Under the pieces are notes generated by a model that saw nothing but the letters and a program-made list of their open reading frames with translations, was not told where the DNA came from and ran no database searches. From assembly GCA_965261915.1 (NCBI GenBank), contig CBDHDW010000013.1:1550001-1614000 (forward strand): a stretch of 64,000 nt of DNA, in the 5' to 3' direction. Numbering within the stretch: position 1 is the stretch's first letter; each line of letters starts with the position of its first letter. The position numbers and the translations under genes are program-made. This document shows positions 23,402 through 32,451 of the stretch, in pieces. This DNA is from JAIBDK01 sp965261915 (GTDB taxonomy: Bacteria; Pseudomonadota; Gammaproteobacteria; Arenicellales; Poriferihabitantaceae).

Positions 23402-24571
23402 ATGTCAAATAAATTTTTTTCAGGTTACGTGATCGGCATCATGTCGGGAACCAGTGCTGATGGAATTGACGGGGTTATTCTGAAAATTGCGAACTCGGAC
23501 GAATTTGAGATTGTCACCACATACTCTCAATCTTTTTCTGACAAGATCAAAAAACGCATCCGTAAGATTTCATCGCTAAAAATAAGTTCCGCCGACGAAT
23601 CCGAAGATCTGGATGACGAACTTGCCCGGCATTATAGTGAAGCCGCACTTCAGTTGATGCAGAAAGGTCAGCTTAGCCCTGATCAAATTTTTGCTGCAGG
23701 ATGCCATGGTCAAACGATTCATCATAACCCGGACGGTGACCCCGCTTATTCTCTTCAACTTGGAAACGGTCAACTGTTGGCGGATCTGACTGGATTAAAC
23801 ATCGTCGGCAATTTTCGTGCTGCAGATATCGAAGCCGGGGGTCAGGGTGCGCCTTTGGCTCCAGCTTTTCATCAGGCTATTTGTCGGAATCATCCCGGTA
23901 ACATTGCAGTGGCAAACATCGGTGGAATTTCCAACGTCACCTATTTACCGCACAATCAGGATGCCGAAATTTCTCCGGATACTACTGACAACAAAGTCAT
24001 TGGGTTTGATACCGGCCCGGGAAACACGCTGATTGATTATTGGTGCCGCAGCTTTTTCAAAAAAGAATATGATGACAAAGGTGAAATTGCCAGAACCGGT
24101 CATTTGCAAATTGATCTTTTACACCAAATGCTGAAAGACCCCTACTTTCATCGCCCTCCTCCAAAAAGTACCGGCCTGGAATACTTCAGTATCCATTGGT
24201 TAAAAGACCAGATCGCGAATTGGGAAGGCATGGGACATTGTACTCACGAGGATATTCTGGCTACCATCACGGTACTAACCGCGCGCTGCATAGTCGATCA
24301 GTTGAAGCTATTGCAGCCGCCTATGGATGCACTTTATCTATGCGGCGGCGGTGCTAAAAATGATTTTCTGGTCGAGGTGATCAAGGACCTATGTGCAGCA
24401 ACTGTGCACACCACTGAAAAACTGGGTGTGGAGCCGCAATGGATCGAAGCAGCGGCCTTTGGCTGGATGGCGTATCGTACTATGCATAAACTGACCTCGA
24501 CATTACCGTCAGTTACCGGAGCAAATACCGCGACTGTAGCAGGCAACATATTTAGTCCCAACGAGGACTGA
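23402..24571 (+). CDS. anmK: Anhydro-N-acetylmuramic acid kinase
   Basis: 389 residues from ATG 23402; an in-frame GTG at 23378 overlaps a consensus -10 box and is rejected. Family motifs: GIMSGTSADGIDG at the N-terminus, CHGQTIHH, QLGNGQLLAD, GNFRAADIEAGGQGAPLAPAF, NIGGISNVTYL, GFDTGPGN and LYLCGGGAKN. It phosphorylates and opens 1,6-anhydroMurNAc to MurNAc-6-phosphate for cell-wall recycling. Conserved neighbour of the upstream M23 peptidase. Confidence 0.95.
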   Translation: MSNKFFSGYVIGIMSGTSADGIDGVILKIANSDEFEIVTTYSQSFSDKIKKRIRKISSLKISSADESEDLDDELARHYSEAALQLMQKGQLSPDQIFAAGCHGQTIHHNPDGDPAYSLQLGNGQLLADLTGLNIVGNFRAADIEAGGQGAPLAPAFHQAICRNHPGNIAVANIGGISNVTYLPHNQDAEISPDTTDNKVIGFDTGPGNTLIDYWCRSFFKKEYDDKGEIARTGHLQIDLLHQMLKDPYFHRPPPKSTGLEYFSIHWLKDQIANWEGMGHCTHEDILATITVLTARCIVDQLKLLQPPMDALYLCGGGAKNDFLVEVIKDLCAATVHTTEKLGVEPQWIEAAAFGWMAYRTMHKLTSTLPSVTGANTATVAGNIFSPNED

Positions 24572-24647
24572 ATTAATCTCGATTGGCCGCATTACATCGT
24601 GCAAAAACGGTTAAAATGACGGCCTAATTTTTCAGGGTATAGTTACA

Positions 24648-25034
24648 ATGACAAACAAACAAATAATTGATACTGACAACGCTCCTGGTGCTATTGGCAC
24701 CTACTCTCAGGCGGTGAAAGCAGGGAACACCGTTTATATTTCCGGTCAAATCCCACTTGATCCGACCACAATGGAAGTCGTTGACGAATCCTTCGAAGCA
24801 TCAGCACATCAAGTTTTTAAAAATCTTTCCGCTGTCGCTGAAGCCGCCGGAGGGTTATTGGCAGACTCCGTAAAACTCAATATCTCGATGACCGATCTGT
24901 CAAATTTTGCTTCGGTAAACGAAATTATGGCGGAATATTTTTCTGAGCCTTATCCGGCCAGAGCAGCGGTTGGCGTAGCGGCATTACCTAAAGGTGTTGC
25001 TATTGAAATTGAGGCCATTTTGGTTTTAGAATAA
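24648..25034 (+). CDS. ridA: RidA family 2-iminobutanoate/2-iminopropanoate deaminase
   Basis: 128 residues, standard length. AIGTYSQAV, VYISGQIPLDP, the catalytic-arginine segment PYPARAAVGVAALPKGVAIEIEAI are all present. It forms a trimer that hydrolyses reactive enamine/imine intermediates made by PLP enzymes. Confidence 0.95.
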   Translation: MTNKQIIDTDNAPGAIGTYSQAVKAGNTVYISGQIPLDPTTMEVVDESFEASAHQVFKNLSAVAEAAGGLLADSVKLNISMTDLSNFASVNEIMAEYFSEPYPARAAVGVAALPKGVAIEIEAILVLE

Positions 25035-25101
25035 CAACTGTTCTGCAAATCTCGAGTTTCGCACCCGATTGCGCATATTTGAATCTGGTTAAGCCTGACT
25101 G

Positions 25102-27189
25102 TTGGCAAAGGTTAAGACAAGGGAACCAAAAAGTTCGCTGCAACAACTTGCTGGCGTGGGTCCACAGCTTGCGAAGAAACTCAATCGACTAGGGATTAGC
25201 GAAGCTCAGGATTTACTCTTCCATCTGCCGCTTCGATATCAGGACAGAACTCGAATCACAGCCATCGGTGATTTACGCGGACAAGTCAGTTCGGTTGTTT
25301 TTGGACGAATAGAAGGGTCTGATATTCGTTTTGGACGCAGACGATCTTTGCTGATTAGTGTTGCAGACAATAGCGGTTCGATCCTGCTCAGATTTTTTCA
25401 TTTTAGTCGAAATCAGCAACTCGGTTTTGTTGAAGGGGCCTGGATACAATGCTTTGGAGAACCCCGACGCGGCGCAAATTCGTTCGAAATGGTGCATCCA
25501 GAGTATCGTATTTTTAAGGATCCGGGTGAGCCAGTACTTGAATCTTCACTAACCCCCATTTATCCAACCACCGAAGGTATTGGCCCCGCATTGATGCGCA
25601 AGCTGGTTTCACAATCATTCGCTATCCATTTCAGTGATCTGAAAGAGCTGATACCAGATTCGGTTCTGAAAAAGCACGCTATCATGGATATTAAACAGGC
25701 TCTCGAAACAGCACACCGCCCTGCCAATGATTGCGACACTGAAGCTTTGCTAACGGGGATTCATCCCAGTCAGCAACGATTGTCGCTTGAGGAAATGCTG
25801 GCGCATTTTCTTGCTTTGAAAAGTATACGACAGCACAGACATCAGGAAAATGCGCCGCAATTCGATACAGAATCACATTGTTGGCGGCAGTTACATGGAC
25901 TGCTCGAATTCAACTTAACCAATGCCCAACAAAACGTAATCGAGGATCTGCTAGCTGATTTTAAGAATACGAAGCCTGCACTAAGATTGGTGCAGGGAGA
26001 TGTGGGTTCCGGTAAAACCGTCGTAGCTGCAGCGGCTGCACTACAAGCAATCGACAACGGCTATCAGGTCGCTTTGATGGTGCCAACGGAGCTTCTTGCA
26101 GAACAACACAGACTAACCTTCAAGCAATGGTTCGAGCCGCTCAAATTGAGTCTGCAATGGTTAACCGGAAAACTTTCGAGCGCTGACAGGAAATTCGCCC
26201 TTGAAAACATTTCGAGCGGAAAGGCCAATCTTGTTATTGGTACCCACGCCCTGTTTCAGCAGGATGTTCGCTTCAACAAATTGGGATTGATTATCGTCGA
26301 TGAGCAACATCGATTCGGAGTAGAACAAAGACTCGCACTGCGCGGGAAAGGCGAGACTGAGTCACTGGTACCGCATCAAATTATTATGAGCGCCACGCCA
26401 ATACCGCGTTCGCTGGCGATGATTTTGTATGCTGATCTGGATGTCTCAAACATTGATGAATTACCCCCTGGCCGAAAACCTGTGCAAACCATTGTTGTTC
26501 CAGATACAAGACGGGATGAGATTGCCCAAAGAATTCACAGGGTTTGTCAGTCTGGTCAACAAGTCTACTGGGTATGTCCTCTGGTGGAAGAATCCGACAA
26601 GCTACAGGCTCAGGCGGCAACACAAACGGCAAATTTGTTACAGTCACAGCTAGCCGAACTGCGGGTCGCGCTGATACACGGCAAATTAAAATCCGCAGAA
26701 AAAGAAAACATTATGGATAGATTCAATCGGGGTGAAATTAATCTTTTGGTAGCCACCACCGTAATTGAAGTCGGTGTGAATGTGCCGAATGCGAGCTTAA
26801 TGGTTATTGAGAACGCCGAGCGATTGGGACTCGCACAACTCCACCAGTTACGCGGGCGAGTGGGTCGTGGCACTGATCAGGCTTCCTGCGTACTAATGTA
26901 TCATCCGCCTCTGGGAAATCTGGCGAAACAAAGATTGTCTATCCTGCGGGAAACCAGCGATGGGTTCAAAATCGCTCAAAAAGATCTCGAACAACGCGGC
27001 CCTGGAGAACTTTTGGGGACCCGGCAAGCTGGATTGGCACAAATGAAAATCGCCGATCTCGCACGTGACCGAAATTTGATAAGCAAAGTTGAACTCATTG
27101 CCGGGCAACTGCTGGATCAGCATCCACAAGCCATTGCACCCATAATCCAAAGGTGGACCAGAGAAAGTGGTCACTATTCGAAAGTTTAA
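25102..27189 (+). CDS. recG: ATP-dependent DNA helicase RecG
   Basis: 695 residues from TTG 25102; no ATG lies close by and the first residues are family-like. An N-terminal wedge domain (residues about 1-200, including LFHLPLRYQDRT), Walker A GDVGSGKT, the DEQH box IVDEQHRFGVEQR, SATPIPR, and C-terminal helicase motifs TTVIEVGVNVPNA and QLRGRVGRG. It reverses stalled forks and branch-migrates junctions. The following ubiA start lies 50 bp downstream. Confidence 0.95.
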   Translation: MAKVKTREPKSSLQQLAGVGPQLAKKLNRLGISEAQDLLFHLPLRYQDRTRITAIGDLRGQVSSVVFGRIEGSDIRFGRRRSLLISVADNSGSILLRFFHFSRNQQLGFVEGAWIQCFGEPRRGANSFEMVHPEYRIFKDPGEPVLESSLTPIYPTTEGIGPALMRKLVSQSFAIHFSDLKELIPDSVLKKHAIMDIKQALETAHRPANDCDTEALLTGIHPSQQRLSLEEMLAHFLALKSIRQHRHQENAPQFDTESHCWRQLHGLLEFNLTNAQQNVIEDLLADFKNTKPALRLVQGDVGSGKTVVAAAAALQAIDNGYQVALMVPTELLAEQHRLTFKQWFEPLKLSLQWLTGKLSSADRKFALENISSGKANLVIGTHALFQQDVRFNKLGLIIVDEQHRFGVEQRLALRGKGETESLVPHQIIMSATPIPRSLAMILYADLDVSNIDELPPGRKPVQTIVVPDTRRDEIAQRIHRVCQSGQQVYWVCPLVEESDKLQAQAATQTANLLQSQLAELRVALIHGKLKSAEKENIMDRFNRGEINLLVATTVIEVGVNVPNASLMVIENAERLGLAQLHQLRGRVGRGTDQASCVLMYHPPLGNLAKQRLSILRETSDGFKIAQKDLEQRGPGELLGTRQAGLAQMKIADLARDRNLISKVELIAGQLLDQHPQAIAPIIQRWTRESGHYSKV

Positions 27190-27239
27190 ATCCCTCGCTC
27201 TTTAATACCAATCCAATATACCTGACCTATGAATTAAAA

Positions 27240-28121
27240 ATGGAAGCACTCTTAGCAACTGTCAGATCAAATATCTGGCCCTATTTCAGATTAACCCGCC
27301 TGGATAGGCCAATTGGGACATTCCTGTTGTTGTGGCCGACACTCTGGGCATTATGGTTAGCGGGAAATGGCGCTCCAGACCCTACGATTGTGATGATTTT
27401 TATTCTCGGCACATTTGTGATGCGATCGGCAGGATGCGTGGTCAACGATATCGCAGATCGAAACTTCGACGGGCATGTGAAGCGCACTCAATCGCGCCCC
27501 CTGGCAGACGGCAGCCTGGATGTAAAACGCGCCCTGGGTGCGCTGGTCTTGCTATTGGTAATGGCACTGCTTTTGGTAATCCAACTGAATGCCTTAACAA
27601 TTCTGGTTAGCCTCCTGGCGTTGCTCATTACCATCGTTTATCCTTTCTCCAAGCGTTTCACGCAATTGCCCCAGTGCGTTTTAGGGCTGGCATTTTCCAT
27701 GGGAATTCCAATGTCGTACACTGCACTGAATAACAACTTGCCGGTAGAGGCCTGGTGGTTATTCGCCGGTAATTTTCTCTGGATTGTTGCATATGACACG
27801 CTTTATGCAATGGCTGATCGAGAAGACGATATTCAAATTGGGGTCAAATCGACAGCAATTTTGTTTGGCGACGCGGATAAACTGATCATCGGTTTACTAC
27901 AAGCAGGTGCGCTGGCAGTCTTCGGTTATGTTGCATTAATACACCAACTGTCATGGCATTTTTACGCAGGCCTCACATTCGCTGGTTGTTTCGCAATTTA
28001 CCAGCAATATCTCTGCCGTGATCGGGGTTCTGAGTTGTGCTACAAGGCATTTCTCAACAACAACTGGTTTGGCGCCATGATATATTGCGGTATCGTTCTA
28101 GGAACACTCCCAAAACTATAG
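27240..28121 (+). CDS. ubiA: 4-hydroxybenzoate octaprenyltransferase
   Basis: 293 residues from ATG 27240; a longer in-frame start at 27153 inside recG is unlikely. Integral membrane prenyltransferase with the two Asp-rich motifs NDIADRNFD and DREDD, plus RLDRPIGT and LLLWPTLWALW. It attaches the isoprenoid tail to 4-hydroxybenzoate in ubiquinone synthesis. ubiC, a frequent neighbour, is not in the window. Confidence 0.95.
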   Translation: MEALLATVRSNIWPYFRLTRLDRPIGTFLLLWPTLWALWLAGNGAPDPTIVMIFILGTFVMRSAGCVVNDIADRNFDGHVKRTQSRPLADGSLDVKRALGALVLLLVMALLLVIQLNALTILVSLLALLITIVYPFSKRFTQLPQCVLGLAFSMGIPMSYTALNNNLPVEAWWLFAGNFLWIVAYDTLYAMADREDDIQIGVKSTAILFGDADKLIIGLLQAGALAVFGYVALIHQLSWHFYAGLTFAGCFAIYQQYLCRDRGSELCYKAFLNNNWFGAMIYCGIVLGTLPKL

Positions 28122-28139
28122 GTTAATCGTTGTAGAATA

Positions 28140-28688
28140 ATGAGAAAATCCAACCCCATCAAATTTTGCACGCACTGCGGCAAACCCGTTAGCATGGTTA
28201 TCCCTGAAGGCGACAACCGAGAACGCCACGTCTGCCTCGATTGTGGAGAAATTCAATACCAGAACCCGAAAATTATTACCGGCTGTATCCCAATCTGGCA
28301 GGATAAGATCCTGATCTGCAAACGCGCCATCGAACCACGGTACGGAACTTGGACAATTCCAGCCGGTTTCATGGAAAATGATGAAACCATCGAACAAGGC
28401 GCTATCAGAGAGACTTACGAAGAAGCGTTGGCTGAAGTATCAGGATTGCAGTTGTTTCAGATATTCAACCTGACCCGGGTGAATCAGATCTATATACTAT
28501 TTCTGGCCAATCTTGCAAATGATACTGATTTTGGTGCAGGCCCCGAGAGTCTGGATGTGAAACTGGTAGATGAAGATCAAATTCCCTGGCAGGGTATTTC
28601 GTTCAGAGTAATCGAACATACTCTACGGAGATATCTAAGAGAAAGAGTCAATGGCTCATTTTCTGTGTCCATGGATAGTATGGATTAA
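28140..28688 (+). CDS. Nudix hydrolase with zinc ribbon
   Basis: 182 residues. An N-terminal ribbon CTHC ... CLDC (residues about 10-35), then QNPKIITG, and the Nudix box GFMENDETIEQGAIRETYEE, which keeps the Glu residues for metal binding though the late Gly of the consensus is Leu here. This layout is that of small NUDIX proteins related to the NADH-pyrophosphatase type. Substrate unknown. Confidence 0.88.
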   Translation: MRKSNPIKFCTHCGKPVSMVIPEGDNRERHVCLDCGEIQYQNPKIITGCIPIWQDKILICKRAIEPRYGTWTIPAGFMENDETIEQGAIRETYEEALAEVSGLQLFQIFNLTRVNQIYILFLANLANDTDFGAGPESLDVKLVDEDQIPWQGISFRVIEHTLRRYLRERVNGSFSVSMDSMD

Positions 28689-28980
28689 TTTTTCCATTTT
28701 TATTTTTGGCCATAGTTGGAAAGTTGTTAAGTGATTGATTAACAAGTATTACAAAATCGTAAAATTGAATTTTTCACTTTAGGCGAATGTGAATTTAAAC
28801 AAGTTATTAACATCAGGAGAAATCGGTGTTTTAGCTGACCAATTTAGCTTTGATAGTTACGTAACAGTTTTGAATTACAACGATATCTTATTGTTTTTAA
28901 TATATTATTTGAATTTTTCCTATTTTTTAGGCAGCATTCACTCAATAGCACGAAGCCCGCTTGGCAGGCGACTTTTTTAA
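28689..28980. other. AT-rich intergenic region before priA
   Basis: About 290 bp, strongly A/T-rich, with no convincing gene; a 63-codon GTG-started frame at 28789 has no ribosome site or recognisable sequence. It ends just before two DnaA boxes, so it could melt easily or act as a promoter region. Confidence 0.5.
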
Positions 28981-28983
28981 CGG

Positions 28984-29004
28984 TTATCCACAAAGTTATC
29001 CACA
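28984..29004 (+). promoter_or_regulatory. Two perfect DnaA boxes upstream of priA
   Basis: TTATCCACA at 28984-28992 and again at 28996-29004, same orientation, 12 bp apart. Both match the strong DnaA-ATP/ADP consensus exactly. They end 33 bp before the priA start, where bound DnaA could control transcription of the restart helicase. Confidence 0.75.
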
Positions 29005-29037
29005 GATTCTGTGCGTAAATGCACCTATCGCTAAATC

Positions 29038-31257
29038 ATGCGAACTAAACCATCCTGTCAGTTGCAGGTAGCGGTTCCTGCACCGCTTCGGCAGGTATTT
29101 GATTACTTATATGACCAGAGTCTTCAACCCGGTATTCGGGTACTAGTGCCATTTGGGCGTCGTAAACTCATCGGCATCGTCGTTTCCAGTCATTCTTCTT
29201 CTACAAAGCGAAAACTAAAACCCATCGAACAGGTTCTCGATGATGCCCCCGTATTCACGGAGAAGATGATGAGGCTATTAACGTGGAGTGCCTCATATTA
29301 CCACCACCCCATTGGCGAAACCCTTCACGCAGCGTTACCTGGCTATTTGCGCCAGAATAATTCCCTGAAAGATCCCGGAACCGTCACGGTCTACCAACGG
29401 GTTCAAGGCGTGTCAGAAGACCTGCAAAACGCCAAACTAAAGCGCGCCCCCAAACAGGCTCGGCTTTACAATCTGATTCCGCTGGACAGCTGGGTTACTC
29501 TGGATCATATCAGGGCAGCTGGAAATGGGGTCGAAACCAGTTCAATTAAAAATTGCTTGTCCGCTTTGATTGAAAAGCAAATTGTTATCTCCAAACAACA
29601 AACCGTGCAAGCAAGTCAAATCACCGGAATCCCATTCAAGAACAATCTTAATCCCGAACAACAGCACGCTGTCGATGCAATTTCCAGGACATTCGACTGT
29701 TTCACAACAACAGTGGTTTATGGAATCACTGGTAGCGGAAAAACCGAAGTTTATCTCCACGCTGTTGAACATTGCCTGAGCAAAGGAAAGCAAGCACTCG
29801 TACTGGTACCTGAAATTGCACTAACCCCACAACTGTTATCTCGATTTGAAGCCCGGCTTGGCGGCGCTGTTTTCGTCATGCATTCGAATATGACTGAGCG
29901 ACAACGATATCGTAGTTGGTGGGCTGGACATCACGGTCAGGCCAACGTAATACTCGGAACCCGTTCATCTGTTTTCACCCGCTTTGACAATCTAGGTCTG
30001 ATCGTCATTGATGAAGAGCACGACACTTCGTTTAAACAGTTCGACGGATTCAGATACCACGCAAGGGATATCGCCATCAAACGAGCCAGTCTGGAAGACA
30101 TCCCGATTGTGTTGGGTTCTGCTACACCGTCAGTAGAAACCATGCACAATGCAAACAGCCAGAAGTACCAACTCTGCCGCTTAACAAATCGCGCTACGGG
30201 GGCAGCCCTGCCGACCGTCGAGCTGGTTGATTTAAAGCTAAATCCGCATAAAGACGGACTCACACCCCAGTTGATAGATGCGCTGAAAAATCAGTTAAAG
30301 TCGAAAAAGCAGTCGATACTGTTTATCAATCGACGCGGGTTTGCCCCAGTAGCACAGTGCAGTTGTTGCGGTTGGCAGGCAAAATGTATGCGTTGTGATG
30401 CGTTTATGACAGTACATCACCACGTTTCAGCGTTTCGCTGTCACCACTGCGGGCGGCAGCAAACCGCACAAACAGACTGCCCAGAATGCAGTGAGGATTT
30501 ATTCTTTTCCGGGGTCGGGACTCAGCGGGTAGAAACAGCTTTACACAAGATTCTTCCAGAGGCCAGAATCATTCGCTTCGATCGTGATGAAATTACCACT
30601 CTCAAGAAACTTGAGAAGGTTATCGATAAAATAAAATTGGCTGAGGTGGACATAATTATTGGCACACAATTGATTGCCAAAGGGCATGATTTTGCCAACG
30701 TTACTCTGGTTGGCGTAATCAACTCCGATCAGGGGTTGTACAGTTCTGATTTCCGGGCGCCGGAATTTCTCATTCAACAAATCATCCAGGTAGCCGGTCG
30801 CGCAGGGCGTAGTACCGCACCGGGTCGAGTCATCATTCAAACTGCACACCCTGAGAATCCATATTTACAGTTGGTCAAAAAACATAACCACGAAAACCTG
30901 TACGATATTTGCCGTTCCGAACGTGAACTACTCCGGCTTCCGCCATTCGGCTATCTCGCCCTGTGGCGGGCGGAGTCAACAAACAAAAACGCTGCACTCA
31001 ATTTTCTCGGAAAAGTCCACCAAAAAAGTAAACTCCTGATCGGGGGTCAGTTCCAGAATTCTATTGAAGTTCTGGATCCGGTTAAATCACCGATGGAAAA
31101 ACTTGCCGGTAGATTTCGTGCACAACTGTTGGTAAAAGCTAACCATCGATCTTCACTTCACCAGTTTACTCAATTACTGGTAAGCGAATTTCAGTCTTCC
31201 AGGATAAGCAGAACAGTGAGATGGTCTGTGGATATCGATCCGATGGAAATGTACTGA
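29038..31257 (+). CDS. priA: Primosomal protein N', replication-restart helicase PriA
   Basis: 739 residues. N-terminal 3'-DNA-binding region (VAVPAPLRQVFDYLYD), Walker A GITGSGKT, DEEH box VIDEEHDTSFKQ, then the zinc-binding insert with eight cysteines (CSCCGWQAKCMRC ... CHHC ... CPEC) and motifs IGTQLIAKGHDF and QVAGRAGR. It loads the replisome at abandoned forks. Preceded by DnaA boxes. Confidence 0.96.
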   Translation: MRTKPSCQLQVAVPAPLRQVFDYLYDQSLQPGIRVLVPFGRRKLIGIVVSSHSSSTKRKLKPIEQVLDDAPVFTEKMMRLLTWSASYYHHPIGETLHAALPGYLRQNNSLKDPGTVTVYQRVQGVSEDLQNAKLKRAPKQARLYNLIPLDSWVTLDHIRAAGNGVETSSIKNCLSALIEKQIVISKQQTVQASQITGIPFKNNLNPEQQHAVDAISRTFDCFTTTVVYGITGSGKTEVYLHAVEHCLSKGKQALVLVPEIALTPQLLSRFEARLGGAVFVMHSNMTERQRYRSWWAGHHGQANVILGTRSSVFTRFDNLGLIVIDEEHDTSFKQFDGFRYHARDIAIKRASLEDIPIVLGSATPSVETMHNANSQKYQLCRLTNRATGAALPTVELVDLKLNPHKDGLTPQLIDALKNQLKSKKQSILFINRRGFAPVAQCSCCGWQAKCMRCDAFMTVHHHVSAFRCHHCGRQQTAQTDCPECSEDLFFSGVGTQRVETALHKILPEARIIRFDRDEITTLKKLEKVIDKIKLAEVDIIIGTQLIAKGHDFANVTLVGVINSDQGLYSSDFRAPEFLIQQIIQVAGRAGRSTAPGRVIIQTAHPENPYLQLVKKHNHENLYDICRSERELLRLPPFGYLALWRAESTNKNAALNFLGKVHQKSKLLIGGQFQNSIEVLDPVKSPMEKLAGRFRAQLLVKANHRSSLHQFTQLLVSEFQSSRISRTVRWSVDIDPMEMY

Positions 31258-31329
31258 GAACCCTAAAAGTGCTGAGCGCATCAGAATGTATAATCCTCGA
31301 CTACTTTACTCTGCCTGAAACGACCCCTG

Positions 31330-32382
31330 ATGAAATCGATAACCATTGTTCAACCCGATGACTGGCACGTACACCTGCGTGACGGCGATATGCTCCAGCG
31401 GGTAGCGCCTTACACCGCATCCCAGTTTGGGCGTGCGATGATAATGCCCAATCTCTCGCCGCCCGTTACGAACGTAAGCCGCGCTTTGGAGTACCGCCAG
31501 AGAATATTAAATGGCGTTTCCAGCGAATCTGGATTTCAACCAAAAATGAGTATTTATCTCACAGATAACACCAGTCAAACGGATGTGGCACAAGCTGCCG
31601 AACATCCAGATATTGTCGGATTCAAACTTTACCCTGCAGGAGCAACAACGAATTCAGCCTCAGGCGTTAGTCGCATCAGCGGTCTAATGGAAGTGCTGGA
31701 ATCAATGGCTGATACCGATCTTGTCCTGCAGGTACATGGTGAAGTTACGGATAATCATGTCGATATTTTTGACCGTGAGTCCGTTTTTATCGAACAAGTT
31801 TTATCCCCGCTCGCAAAAGAACTCCCGGAACTAAAAATTATTCTGGAACATGTTACGACCAAAGAGGGTGTACAGTTTGTTGAGCAAGGAGGGGGAAACA
31901 TCGCTGCAACGATAACGCCCCAGCACCTAATGTTCAATCGCAATGAAATTTTTCGAGGAGGTATCAGGCCGCATCTCTATTGTTTACCCGTCCTGAAACG
32001 CGAGGGACATCGCCAGGCTCTGGTTGAGGCTGCAACTGGAGGAAATCGTCAGTTTTTTCTCGGAACCGACAGCGCTCCCCACAGCAAAGCCTCAAAACAG
32101 AGTAGTTGCGGTTGTGCCGGGATATTTTCAGCAAACGCGGCAATAGAGCTTTATGCAGCAGTATTTGACGAACTTGAGCGAATTCATCAGCTGGAGGGTT
32201 TTTCTAGTATTTACGGTGCTGAATTTTACGGTCTGCCGCATAACAGCAAAAAAGTTACATTAACAAAAGAAACGCAAATCATTCCAGATAATATTCCGGA
32301 CATCACTGGCCTGGAAGGCGAGGAATTGATACCGCTACTGGCTGGTGAAGCGATCTCGTGGAAATTACAACCAAACACCTAA
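31330..32382 (+). CDS. pyrC: Dihydroorotase (class II)
   Basis: 350 residues, usual length. Metal ligands in DWHVHLRDGDML, the lysine that becomes carbamylated in GFKLYPAGAT, histidines in LQVHGEV and LEHVTT, and Asp in GTDSAPHS. It closes carbamoyl aspartate to dihydroorotate in pyrimidine synthesis. A TATAAT at 31289-31294 could be the -10 of its promoter; convergent with ppiD. Confidence 0.96.
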   Translation: MKSITIVQPDDWHVHLRDGDMLQRVAPYTASQFGRAMIMPNLSPPVTNVSRALEYRQRILNGVSSESGFQPKMSIYLTDNTSQTDVAQAAEHPDIVGFKLYPAGATTNSASGVSRISGLMEVLESMADTDLVLQVHGEVTDNHVDIFDRESVFIEQVLSPLAKELPELKIILEHVTTKEGVQFVEQGGGNIAATITPQHLMFNRNEIFRGGIRPHLYCLPVLKREGHRQALVEAATGGNRQFFLGTDSAPHSKASKQSSCGCAGIFSANAAIELYAAVFDELERIHQLEGFSSIYGAEFYGLPHNSKKVTLTKETQIIPDNIPDITGLEGEELIPLLAGEAISWKLQPNT

Positions 32383-32451
32383 TACCCGGAAAGGTGCAGG
32401 ATTCAAGACATCATTATCAGTTGGTCAAGCAAAACAGATGTGCAGAATGTC

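Noticed and set aside
28789..28980. 63-codon GTG-started frame upstream of priA
   Set aside because: AT-rich, no ribosome site, no recognisable sequence; better explained as noncoding.
28984..29004. Chromosomal origin oriC
   Set aside because: Only two DnaA boxes and no dnaA, gidA, rpmH or parAB nearby; treated as a regulatory site.
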